Positions 1 through 5,861 of a DNA stretch of 9,995 nucleotides are shown here, piece by piece. Both the position numbers and the translations under genes were made by a program. Position 1 is the first letter of the stretch, and each line of letters opens with the position of its first letter. The notes under the pieces were generated by a model. It saw only the letters and a list, made by a program, of their open reading frames with translations. It was not told the origin of the DNA and made no database searches. The stretch comes from Candidatus Woesearchaeota archaeon. Its GTDB lineage: Archaea > Nanobdellota > Nanobdellia > Woesearchaeales > UBA525. The stretch is from the NCBI GenBank assembly GCA_013331575.1, contig DUGD01000015.1, positions 1-9,995 on the forward strand, read 5' to 3'.

Positions 1-1253
1 CGGTCGTTCTTGAGGTCGTTGAAGATGATAGCGCCTATTGCGACTCTCTCCGCGACGTTCTCTTTGTCGGTGAGATCAGGATTCTTCTCCTGTATGGTTG
101 CGAGCGTGCGCTCTTTCGCCTGCGCGAAGACTTCGTCGATGAAGATGACCTGGCCTTTGCGCGTCGACATCTTTCCCTCTTCGAACCGGTAGAGCCCGTG
201 GTTGACGTGGAACCCGCAATCCCACCATGAGTACCCCATCTTCTTGATGACTGCGAAGAGCTGTCGCATATGCAGGTTCTGCTCTGTTCCTATCTCGTAG
301 AGTGTCCTGTCGAACTCGTAGGTCTTCTTGCGGTAGAGTATCGCGGCGAGATCGCGTGTGATGTAGGTGGTCGCACCGTCGCTTTTCAAGATGATGGCGG
401 GAGCGCTGATGCCTTCGTTCTCATCGAATTTGACGACCATGGCGCCATCATCTTTCTCAAGGAGCCCTTTGGCCATGAGCTCGTCCACCACGACGCCCAT
501 CTTGTCGTTGTAGAACGCCTCTCCGGCCGTGCTCTCGAACGTGACGTTCATCTTCTCATAGATACGGTTGAATTCGGCAAGCGATAGGTCGCGGAACTCT
601 TGCCAGAGGCGGGTGTTCTCTGCATCGCCCTCTTCCAGTTTCTTGAACTCCGCGCGCGCAGCCTCCTCGAGCGAGGGGTCTTTCTCCGCTTCAGCATGGA
701 ACTTGACGTAAATCTCGAGGAGTCCTTTGATGGGGTCTTCGCGCTGCGAGAGGTCTACGGGCCAGTGCTTGTACGCGTAGATGAGCTTTCCGAACTGTGT
801 TCCCCAATCACCGAGGTGGTTGATGCCGACGGTTTTCCAGCCTGCATAGGCGTAGATGCGTTTGAGCGCGCCGCCGATGACGGTGCTGCGTAGGTGGCCT
901 ATGCCGAATGGTTTTGCGATGTTCGGGCTTGAGTAGTCGATGACCACCGTCTTGCCAAGCTCCTTGCGCGGCGTCTCTCGGAATGCCGCTTTGATGAGCG
1001 CTGCGGGTTTGATGAAGAAATTGACGTACGGTCCTGTCGCTACGGCCTTGGCGAGGAATCCGGCGTCCGGATGGGTCGTTACTTGCGCGGCGAGGTCTTG
1101 CGCGATGATTGGCGGCGCTTTCTTTTGCTCTTTCGCGAGCGCGAAACACGGCATGGCGTAATCGCCGAGAGCCGGGTTGGGTGGTATCTCCACAGGTGCG
1201 TCCTTGATGCCAAGCGATGCGAGGATATCTTTGAGCTCTTGGGTGAAGTCCAT
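1..1253 (-). CDS. argS: Arginyl-tRNA synthetase (3' end outside window)
   Basis: Class I aminoacyl-tRNA synthetase that charges tRNA-Arg with arginine in the cytoplasm. About 417 codons are in the window. The start is the ATG at 1253-1251. Residues 1 to about 110 form the N-terminal tRNA-recognition domain specific to ArgRS. The HIGH signature is FGIGHLRST with its GH at residues 119-120, and the KMSKS loop is KMSTRKG at residues 361-367; both are in the same frame as this ATG, so the catalytic core is intact. The C-terminal anticodon-binding DALR domain lies beyond position 1. There is no Shine-Dalgarno sequence, and a TATA box is centred 27 bp upstream, so the mRNA is probably leaderless. 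The gene is divergent from the membrane protein gene. The identification is firm; only the end is unknown. Confidence 0.97.
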   Translation of the reverse strand, partial: MDFTQELKDILASLGIKDAPVEIPPNPALGDYAMPCFALAKEQKKAPPIIAQDLAAQVTTHPDAGFLAKAVATGPYVNFFIKPAALIKAAFRETPRKELGKTVVIDYSSPNIAKPFGIGHLRSTVIGGALKRIYAYAGWKTVGINHLGDWGTQFGKLIYAYKHWPVDLSQREDPIKGLLEIYVKFHAEAEKDPSLEEAARAEFKKLEEGDAENTRLWQEFRDLSLAEFNRIYEKMNVTFESTAGEAFYNDKMGVVVDELMAKGLLEKDDGAMVVKFDENEGISAPAIILKSDGATTYITRDLAAILYRKKTYEFDRTLYEIGTEQNLHMRQLFAVIKKMGYSWWDCGFHVNHGLYRFEEGKMSTRKGQVIFIDEVFAQAKERTLATIQEKNPDLTDKENVAERVAIGAIIFNDLKND

Positions 1254-1276
1254 GGTGTCGCAGTCACGCGCGTTTG

Positions 1277-1284
1277 TTTATATT
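1277..1284 (-). promoter_or_regulatory. TATA box of argS
   Basis: On the minus strand this reads AATATAAA. Its centre lies about 27 bp before the argS ATG at 1253. Archaeal transcription starts roughly 25 bp after the TATA centre, so the start codon would sit at or next to the mRNA 5' end. No GGAGG-like sequence lies between, which supports leaderless initiation. The position is seen in the sequence; promoter activity is inferred. Confidence 0.6.
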
Positions 1285-1373
1285 GTTATCGTCAGGACGA
1301 CCACTGTGCGATAGAACTGTCGTTTTTCTGCGTCAGGTTGTCATGTCTTAGATACTGCTTTTGTGGAAATGCT

Positions 1374-1446
1374 CTTATAGCCATCGCGTTTCCTGCGGTA
1401 TGCATGGTGCATAATTCCTACCGTTGGCGTGTTGACTCTGTTATAC
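1374..1446 (+). promoter_or_regulatory. Two alternative TATA boxes of the membrane protein gene
   Basis: CTTATAG at 1374-1380 lies about 27 bp before ATG 1404. TTATAC at 1441-1446 lies about 26 bp before ATG 1470. Both ATGs are in the same frame, so two leaderless transcripts could give 218- and 196-residue proteins. The sequence does not decide between them. The CTTATAG box has a purine-rich GGAAA just upstream, as expected of a TFB recognition element. Confidence 0.4.
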
Positions 1447-1469
1447 CCGTTCAAGACCATGATCGTTCG

Positions 1470-2060
1470 ATGACGGCCGTGTCTGCCGTATCATCGAGTC
1501 CCTACGCTCACCTGTATTCTGCCATATGCACTTCAGTGCAGAACGGTTATGCTCGTTTTGTCGCTGGTTACGACGCGGCCGTCGCTCCGGGGCGAAAACG
1601 CTATGCCACTGCCGTGATGAGCACTGCGAATGTAGTTGGTACGATGGGTATTGCCGGGCTTCTCAATGGCATGGCATCGCTTGTTTCGCCGCCAGCGCTG
1701 GTGCGCGGGGTGCTTGCGACAGCATATCTTCCGATAGCGACATATCTGGTCGATCCGCTCGTTCGCAGAGCGTCATCCGATGCTACGGCGGTCGCGATTG
1801 TCGCCGGTTTCAATTTCGCGATGGAAGGTATCGGTTATGCCGCGTATCTCGCAGTCGGTGCGCCAGCTGCGCTACTTACTGCATCTGTTTTTGCGGTGAC
1901 TGGCACCATCGTTGGGTCTGGTGTCGCGCTTGGCGTGCGTCGTAAGGCGCGCGAGCTATTGCTATTGTCTGAGTCGTCGTTGCCTGTTTCGTCGTCGCAG
2001 GTCGGCGATCTTGAGAAGATTGTGGCCGGCAGTGTTAATAGCGCTCCATTTGTTGGATGA
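1470..2060 (+). CDS. Four-helix membrane protein, possibly AlaE-like
   Basis: Unrecognised integral membrane protein of 196 residues. A polar N-terminal part (about 1-46) is followed by four hydrophobic segments at roughly 47-69, 77-95, 106-129 and 133-155, then a basic stretch (RRKARE, 157-162) and a polar Ser-rich tail. The pattern of an Arg-containing loop after helix 2 (PLVRRASSD), a YAAYL segment in helix 3 and a basic end after helix 4 recalls the small L-alanine exporter AlaE family. That is a resemblance of layout read by eye, not an established homology. The start is uncertain: ATG 1470 has TTATAC 26 bp upstream, but ATG 1404 (218 residues) has CTTATAG 27 bp upstream. Neither has a Shine-Dalgarno sequence. 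The gene is divergent from argS and convergent with eS6. Confidence 0.7.
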   Translation: MTAVSAVSSSPYAHLYSAICTSVQNGYARFVAGYDAAVAPGRKRYATAVMSTANVVGTMGIAGLLNGMASLVSPPALVRGVLATAYLPIATYLVDPLVRRASSDATAVAIVAGFNFAMEGIGYAAYLAVGAPAALLTASVFAVTGTIVGSGVALGVRRKARELLLLSESSLPVSSSQVGDLEKIVAGSVNSAPFVG

Positions 2061-2119
2061 GCTGCTGCTGTCTACTGATAGCGTTCTTATTTATTGTGGT
2101 CTACTACTTTGTGACGCTT

Positions 2120-2210
2120 GAAAGTCGCGGAGCAGTTATGCTTCCGCAGGATTTACGGCGCGTGAGGCCTTCAGCACCTCTCGCGCCTGATGTACTCCAA
2201 GGCGACTTTC
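2120..2210. ncRNA. Candidate structured RNA, strand uncertain
   Basis: A 91-nt segment of the convergent gap folds by eye into a closed three-way junction. The outer stem pairs GAAAGTCGC (2120-2128) with GCGACTTTC (2202-2210), 9 bp. The first arm pairs GGAGCA (2129-2134) with TGC(T)TCC (2139-2145) around the loop GTTA. The second arm pairs GGCGCG-T-GAGG (2157-2167) with CCTC-T-CGCGCC (2177-2187), 10 bp with one mismatch, and is extended below by GGA/TCC and TAC/GTA. On the plus strand TTATTTATT (2087-2095) lies about 27 bp before the outer stem, a plausible TATA box. No T-run follows on either strand. I recognise no known RNA family. Confidence 0.45.
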
Positions 2211-2241
2211 CTTGAGCTGACGCAAAGGGTGTCATGTATGC

Positions 2242-2264
2242 AAAGAAAAATGATGAAGAAAAAA
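2242..2264 (-). terminator. T-rich terminator after eS6
   Basis: On the minus strand, two T-runs follow the eS6 stop codon within 30 bases: T6 at 2264-2259 and T5 at 2250-2246, in a T/C-rich context. Archaeal RNA polymerase terminates at oligo-T tracts without needing a hairpin, so this is the likely end of the eS6 mRNA. Confidence 0.5.
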
Positions 2265-2272
2265 GAGTACGC

Positions 2273-2677
2273 TTATTCTGCTTTCGGCTCTTCTGCAGCC
2301 TCTTCTTTCTTCTCTTCGAAGAGGGGTTGCGCGCCGTGTTTTGTGACCTTCACGTTGATCTGGGATGTGAAGTCGCTCACGGTGTTGCCTGCGACGGTCT
2401 TGCGGATGCGGACGCCTTTCTTCGTCTGCTGCTGGCCGATGCTTCGTGTGACGAGAATCTTGCGGCGTCCGGTACCGGTCGCGTCCTTGCGCATCGGGAA
2501 CCCTGCGTTGTCAGAGCCGCCCGTGATCTCGAATTCGTAACCTGCCTTGCCGAGGATCTCGCCCTTGATCTTGTCGCCTATCTTGCGGCCGAAGAGCGAT
2601 TTTGCATCGTCTGCGGGCAGGGTGTGCGTCAGTGTGCGTTTTGCCTTCGGGTCGCCTATGTTGATCTTCATCTCCAT
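2273..2677 (-). CDS. rps6e: 30S ribosomal protein eS6
   Basis: Archaeal/eukaryotic small-subunit ribosomal protein eS6 (S6e), unrelated to bacterial bS6. It has 134 residues, close to the usual archaeal length. Recognisable segments are the opening MEMKINIGDPKAKRT, the GRKIGD and GEILG region at about 30-43, ITGGSDNAGFPMR at about 51-63, and RRKILVTRS followed by KKGVRIRKTVAGN at about 71-97. A charged EEKKEEAAEEPKAE tail closes it. The start is ATG 2677-2675, with GGAGG at 2689-2685 and 7 bases of spacing. It is transcribed alone, divergently from NOG1 and from a shared palindromic TATA box, with a long structured leader. The identification is firm. Confidence 0.96.
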   Translation of the reverse strand: MEMKINIGDPKAKRTLTHTLPADDAKSLFGRKIGDKIKGEILGKAGYEFEITGGSDNAGFPMRKDATGTGRRKILVTRSIGQQQTKKGVRIRKTVAGNTVSDFTSQINVKVTKHGAQPLFEEKKEEAAEEPKAE

Positions 2678-2694
2678 GTGTGTTCCTCCATCCC

Positions 2695-2754
2695 GAGACT
2701 CCGGGGCATTTCGGTTGCCCTCGCGGCCCGCAACTCCTCGCTATCCGCGGTCTC
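2695..2754 (-). promoter_or_regulatory. Structured 5' leader of eS6
   Basis: The predicted transcript from the TATA box at 2779-2790 gives eS6 a leader of about 80 nt. On the minus strand 60 nt of it close into a three-way junction. Stem 1 is GAGAC (2754-2750) with GTCTC (2699-2695). Stem 2 is CGCGG (2749-2745) with CCGCG (2726-2722), continued by an apical GCGA-GGAG-TTGC hairpin that includes one G-U pair. Stem 3 is GGGCA (2720-2716) with TGCCC (2708-2704). The ribosome binding site starts 5 nt downstream of stem 1. A self-regulatory protein-binding site is possible but is inferred only from this folding. Confidence 0.5.
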
Positions 2755-2778
2755 AGCCGTACATGAGAATCAGGCATC

Positions 2779-2790
2779 GCTTTATAAAGC
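2779..2790. promoter_or_regulatory. Palindromic bidirectional TATA box (NOG1 and eS6)
   Basis: GCTTTATAAAGC is a perfect 12-bp palindrome centred on TTTATAAA. To the right, its centre lies 26-27 bp before the NOG1 ATG at 2811, predicting a leaderless NOG1 mRNA. To the left, it would start a transcript near 2758, giving the structured eS6 leader. No other good TATA box is seen between the two genes, so one element probably serves both. Confidence 0.6.
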
Positions 2791-2810
2791 AAGCGGTCTT
2801 CCGGCGGATC

Positions 2811-3788
2811 ATGCGACCGCAGGAGTATGTCATCATCAAGCCGGAGACCGGACAGACCTATCTTGATAATGCGCTCGCCGCCGCGAGCAAACGCGCCCTC
2901 GCTCGTAGACAGCATCGCGGCATGGATCGCGTGATGTTCGCAAAGAACACGGAGTTTGACAGGTTCTCTTCCATCCGCGACAATCTTGTTGGGGCGCTTG
3001 AGAAGCTCCATACCTCGTTTCCCAGTTTTGATCGCATGGGAGAGTTCACGCTCCAGCTCTTCGAGCAGGACATCGATGTCGGGAAAGTCAAGCAGTCGCT
3101 TGGTGCCATCAATGCTACGACGACCATGCTCAAATCGCTCACCAGGGAGCATGCCGGCATGGTCAAGGAGGCTGGTAGCGTCGTGGAGATAGCGGGCATT
3201 CGCTCTCGTTATATCGGTCGTGTCTCTTCGATACTGCGCCAGTCGAACAAACATCTTTTGTTCCTTAATGAGGCTCGTGATGCGCTACGCAACCTGCCAA
3301 GCGTCGATGACGAACTTTTCACAGTCGCTATCGCCGGCTTCCCGAACGTGGGGAAATCGACGCTCCTCTCTAAACTCACGACTGCGAAGCCGGAGATCAA
3401 ACCGTACGCGTTCACTACGAAAGGCTTGAATGTCGGCTATTTCGACTATCGCTATAACCAGATACAATGTATCGATACTCCTGGCACTCTCAACCGCAAG
3501 GATCCGAATCCTATCGAGCGCAAGGCGGATATTGCGCTCAAGTATCTCGCGCATGTCGTCGTCTATGTCTTCGATCCCACTGAAGGAGGTTATACGCTCT
3601 CGGACCAGCACGAACTCTACCGTAGGACTGCTGACCTCGGCAAGCCGGTCTTGGTCTTCATCAGCAAGACTGATATCGTCGGCGGAGGCGTCGGCAGTGC
3701 TCTTCTTAAGAAGTATCCGGACTCCTATACTGATATCGAGGCGCTCAGGAAGGCGATCAACAAAGCGTTCAGAGAAGAGTTCATGTAG
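2811..3788 (+). CDS. NOG1-family GTPase, 50S assembly
   Basis: Archaeal NOG1-type GTPase (OBG/NOG superfamily); the family acts in maturation of the large ribosomal subunit. It has 325 residues, typical for archaea, which lack the long eukaryotic C-terminal extension. Residues 1-165 form the helical NOG1 N-terminal domain. The GTPase domain follows: G1 GFPNVGKS at 176-183, switch I around AFTTKG at 200-205, G3 DTPG at 222-225, G4 SKTD at 285-288 in place of the common NKxD. The start is ATG 2811, not the upstream in-frame ATGs, because the TATA box at 2779-2790 is 26-27 bp ahead and MRPQEYVIIKP begins where the family does. There is no Shine-Dalgarno sequence. The gene stands divergent to eS6 and ends in REEFM. 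Confidence 0.95.
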   Translation: MRPQEYVIIKPETGQTYLDNALAAASKRALARRQHRGMDRVMFAKNTEFDRFSSIRDNLVGALEKLHTSFPSFDRMGEFTLQLFEQDIDVGKVKQSLGAINATTTMLKSLTREHAGMVKEAGSVVEIAGIRSRYIGRVSSILRQSNKHLLFLNEARDALRNLPSVDDELFTVAIAGFPNVGKSTLLSKLTTAKPEIKPYAFTTKGLNVGYFDYRYNQIQCIDTPGTLNRKDPNPIERKADIALKYLAHVVVYVFDPTEGGYTLSDQHELYRRTADLGKPVLVFISKTDIVGGGVGSALLKKYPDSYTDIEALRKAINKAFREEFM

Positions 3789-3954
3789 CGTTTTCGTCTT
3801 CTGAGCTATCGTCGCCGACGTGCCGATACAGCATGTTCTATACGTATGCTGCTAATTGCTAGACGTAATCCGGTAATCTTTGGCAATATACCGGTCTCAC
3901 GCACCGTGTGCGGGAACAACAGCTCTATAGAAAAAACTTGAGAAAAGAGAGGAT
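3789..3954. other. Convergent intergenic gap with small hairpins
   Basis: No gene is seen between the NOG1 and L10e stop codons. The stretch has three short perfect inverted repeats: CAGCAT/ATGCTG (3829-3834 with 3846-3851), CCGGTA/TACCGG (3870-3875 with 3889-3894), and CGCAC/GTGCG (3900-3904 with 3908-3912). A weak T-rich patch just after the NOG1 stop (3790-3801) may end its mRNA. The right edge holds the terminator of the L1-to-L10e operon. Confidence 0.4.
3931..3950 (-). terminator. T-rich terminator of the L1-L10e operon
   Basis: Directly after the L10e stop, the minus strand reads TCTCTTTTCTCAAGTTTTTT, ending in T6 (3936-3931). This is a typical archaeal oligo-T termination signal at the end of a five-gene unit. 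The CGCAC/GTGCG hairpin lies beyond it and is not needed. Confidence 0.55.
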
Positions 3955-4494
3955 TCACTCTGCCTTGGCTTTCTTCTTCGGCAGCGTGACGCGTATCATG
4001 CAGTGCATGGGGAACTTGTTCTGCGCGCGTTTAAGGGATTCCTTCGCTATCGCAACGTCTTTCTCCTCGCATTGCACTTCCATGATAGTCTTGCCCTTCT
4101 TGATCTGGGCAGCAATGCCTATGGGCTTGCCGAATGCCATGGACATGCCGGTGCTCATACGGTCTGCACCCGCGCCGGACGCAAGCGGGTTCTCGCGCAA
4201 GATGTGGTGCGGGTACATGCGGACGGTGAAATTGTAGTTCGTGCCGCATTTCGTCTCGAGGAGCTTGTTCGCCGACTTGCGCGCACTCTCGATAGAGTTG
4301 TGGCGCAGTTGGATGTCCGCATCCGAGACGAGCTCGAGCCTGCAGGGGTATTTCTTGACGAAATTGCCCATGCTGTACTTGACGATGAGATTGTGGGGGC
4401 TTGCGCGGACATAGTTGAGCGCGCGGTACTTCGAGCGTCGCGTGTAGGGTCGCTCGAGGCGTCGGTAAGCCACTGCTTTTCTGAGTCGTGCCAT
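3955..4494 (-). CDS. rpl10e: 50S ribosomal protein L10e (uL16)
   Basis: Archaeal uL16 in its L10e form, which sits by the peptidyl-transferase centre and the A-site tRNA on the large subunit. It has 179 residues, at the upper end of archaeal lengths. The start MARLRKAVAYRRLERPYTRR and the segments VRMYPHHILRENPLASGAGADRMSTGM (about 92-118) and AFGKPIGIAAQIKKGKTIM are characteristic. The tail PKKKAKAE is basic. The start is ATG 4494, 31 bp after the stop of the coiled-coil gene. The ribosome binding site is weak (GAGTGA, a few bases before the ATG). It appears to be the last gene of the L1-led operon, since a T-tract follows it. Confidence 0.96.
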   Translation of the reverse strand: MARLRKAVAYRRLERPYTRRSKYRALNYVRASPHNLIVKYSMGNFVKKYPCRLELVSDADIQLRHNSIESARKSANKLLETKCGTNYNFTVRMYPHHILRENPLASGAGADRMSTGMSMAFGKPIGIAAQIKKGKTIMEVQCEEKDVAIAKESLKRAQNKFPMHCMIRVTLPKKKAKAE

Positions 4495-4525
4495 GGTTTC
4501 ACTCGTGTATCATGATGATCGGTAT

Positions 4526-5485
4526 CTAGTCGCGGACGCTTTGCATCGCAAGGAGGTCTTCGGTGGTGAGCTTCTCGCCCTTCATCATCTTCTCCTCTGC
4601 CTCTTTCGCGCGCTGCTGGAGCGTCTTCTTGTCCTCTGCCATGCGTTGCTGCTTCTCGCGCTCCTTGTGCTCGCGTATCGCTGCGCGGGCGGCCTGGAGT
4701 TCCGCTTGGGCCTCGCGCATGTCGCCGGTGGCCTCGAGGTACTCTTTCTTAGCAGAGAGGAACTGGTCCTGGAGCGAATCCTCCTGTCCCTTGAGGTCCT
4801 CTATCTCTTTGCTGAGCGTGACGAGCTTCTCGTGGTACTCCTGTGATTCGCGGGCGAGTTGCGTCACGTTCGCGTGGAGCGCGTTCGCCTGCTTCTTGAG
4901 CTTGTCGATATCCTTTGATTTCCCGACGAGTTCGCCGTGCTTGCCGTGGGCGGAGTCGAGTGCATCAAGCTGTTTCTTGATCTGCTTTGCCTCCTTCATG
5001 AGCTTTTGCTCAGCGTCGAAACTCATCGGTATGGTCTCGATCTTGGTCTCGATCGCTTTGAGGCGGCGGCGCAGCTCCATCGGGTGCATGCGCTCGCCCT
5101 TCGGACCGATAGGAAGGTGCGGTTGTTCCTCCTCCTTCTTCTCGGGCTGGAGTGCTTTGAGCTCTGTGATCTTGGCGCTGATCTCGGTGTTGAGCTTGTC
5201 GCGCTCCACTTTCATGTCGCGGACCTGCTTCGTCAGATCGTTCCGTGTCTTCTTATATTCGTTGACAAGACGTATCTTCTCAGCGATCTTTGTACCAATC
5301 TCTTGTTTCTTCTGGTACGCCGCCTCTTTCTTGTCGTTGAGCGTGGACACACGATCCTTTATCTCAACAGAGGTGCCTGCTGCGGTCTCCGCTTTCGCGA
5401 TGACGGCTTCGGGCGAGGGGACTGATTCGTTCGCTTGACCTTCCGATAGTTGTGGCGTCTCATCGCCAAGATTGTCGTTGCTCAT
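4526..5485 (-). CDS. Coiled-coil protein in the ribosomal stalk operon
   Basis: A 319-residue, highly charged helical protein. A polar N-terminus (1-41) is followed by a coiled coil (about 42-113), a Pro/Glu/Gly linker (114-136, PEKKEEEQPHLPIGPKG), and a second long coiled coil (about 137-295). The end has a short KGEKLTTEDLLAMQ element (303-315). The segment KIETIPMSFDAEQKLMKEAKQIKKQL in the middle and the KLTTED end match what I recall of the uncharacterised archaeal coiled-coil proteins of COG1340; that assignment is from memory. No signal peptide or membrane segment is present. The start is ATG 5485 with GGTGA (5497-5493) 7 bases ahead. It lies between L12 and L10e with gaps of 47 and 31 bp, which suggests a ribosome- or RNA-related job. 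Confidence 0.85.
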   Translation of the reverse strand: MSNDNLGDETPQLSEGQANESVPSPEAVIAKAETAAGTSVEIKDRVSTLNDKKEAAYQKKQEIGTKIAEKIRLVNEYKKTRNDLTKQVRDMKVERDKLNTEISAKITELKALQPEKKEEEQPHLPIGPKGERMHPMELRRRLKAIETKIETIPMSFDAEQKLMKEAKQIKKQLDALDSAHGKHGELVGKSKDIDKLKKQANALHANVTQLARESQEYHEKLVTLSKEIEDLKGQEDSLQDQFLSAKKEYLEATGDMREAQAELQAARAAIREHKEREKQQRMAEDKKTLQQRAKEAEEKMMKGEKLTTEDLLAMQSVRD

Positions 5486-5532
5486 TGAATATTCACCTGA
5501 AATGGTAAGAAAATGAGGAGCAAAAGAGGAGT

Positions 5533-5823
5533 CTATCCGAAGAGGGATCCAAGGCCCGCCGCTGCGTCCTCTTCCTTCTTCTCAGGCTTCTTCTCTTCCT
5601 TGTGCGCCGCCGGGGCGTGCGCTGCAGGAGCCGCTGCGACCGCAACTGGTGCTGCCGACTTGACTGCCTCGTCGATATCGACTCCTTCGAGCGCCGCGAG
5701 GAGTGCCTTGACACGACCCTCTTCGACGTGGGTGCCGGCTGCCTCGAGGACCTTCTTGACGTGTGCCTCATCGACGGTCTTGCCCGTCTTGTGCAAAAGC
5801 AACGCTGCGTAAATGTATTCCAT
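5533..5823 (-). CDS. rpl12: 50S ribosomal protein L12 (P1 type)
   Basis: Acidic stalk protein aL12/P1, which binds L10 as dimers and recruits translation factors to the ribosome. It has 96 residues. The helical dimerisation domain is residues 1 to about 58 ([20 protein letters not shown] onward). An Ala/Pro hinge spans about 59-74, then a charged [15 protein letters not shown] segment leads to the factor-binding end GLGSLFG. The last 15 residues are identical to those of the L10 encoded just upstream. The start is ATG 5823 with GGAGGG (5834-5829) 5 bases ahead, among the strongest ribosome binding sites here. This suits a protein needed in several copies per ribosome. The 38-bp gap after L10 contains only a weak possible internal promoter. 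Confidence 0.96.
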   Translation of the reverse strand: MEYIYAALLLHKTGKTVDEAHVKKVLEAAGTHVEEGRVKALLAALEGVDIDEAVKSAAPVAVAAAPAAHAPAAHKEEKKPEKKEEDAAAGLGSLFG

Positions 5824-5861
5824 GGTATCCCTCCAAGTGTGTGGTTAGTATGTTCGTATCT

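Noticed and set aside
2120..2210. Hammerhead ribozyme, suggested by CTGATG at 2187-2192 and GAAA at 2120-2123 in a three-way junction.
   Set aside because: The core would need CUGANGA followed by a stem and then GAAA. Here CTGATG is followed by TA, and the GAAA is on the wrong side, inside the outer stem.
2110..2222. H/ACA guide RNA on the minus strand, because ACA lies at 2112-2110 after the stem.
   Set aside because: The ACA is about 7 nt from the stem rather than adjacent, and I see no clear kink-turn or guide pocket.
2246..2260. C/D box small RNA, from ATGATGA on the plus strand.
   Set aside because: No matching CTGA box at a fitting distance with terminal pairing; the motif lies in the A-rich terminator of eS6.
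2695..2754. The known bacterial S6:S18 leader motif as an explanation of the eS6 leader.
   Set aside because: That element binds bacterial bS6, which is unrelated to eS6 despite the name.
2547..2810. Longer NOG1 reading frame with an 88-residue N-terminal extension.
   Set aside because: It would overlap the eS6 coding region and its leader; the TATA box at 2779-2790 and the family start both point to ATG 2811.
4563..5438. Long plus-strand open frames (up to 291 codons) opposite the coiled-coil gene, and similar ones opposite L10 and L1.
   Set aside because: They are antisense shadows of highly charged or GC-biased genes, with low-complexity Ser/Leu-rich products and no promoter or ribosome binding site.
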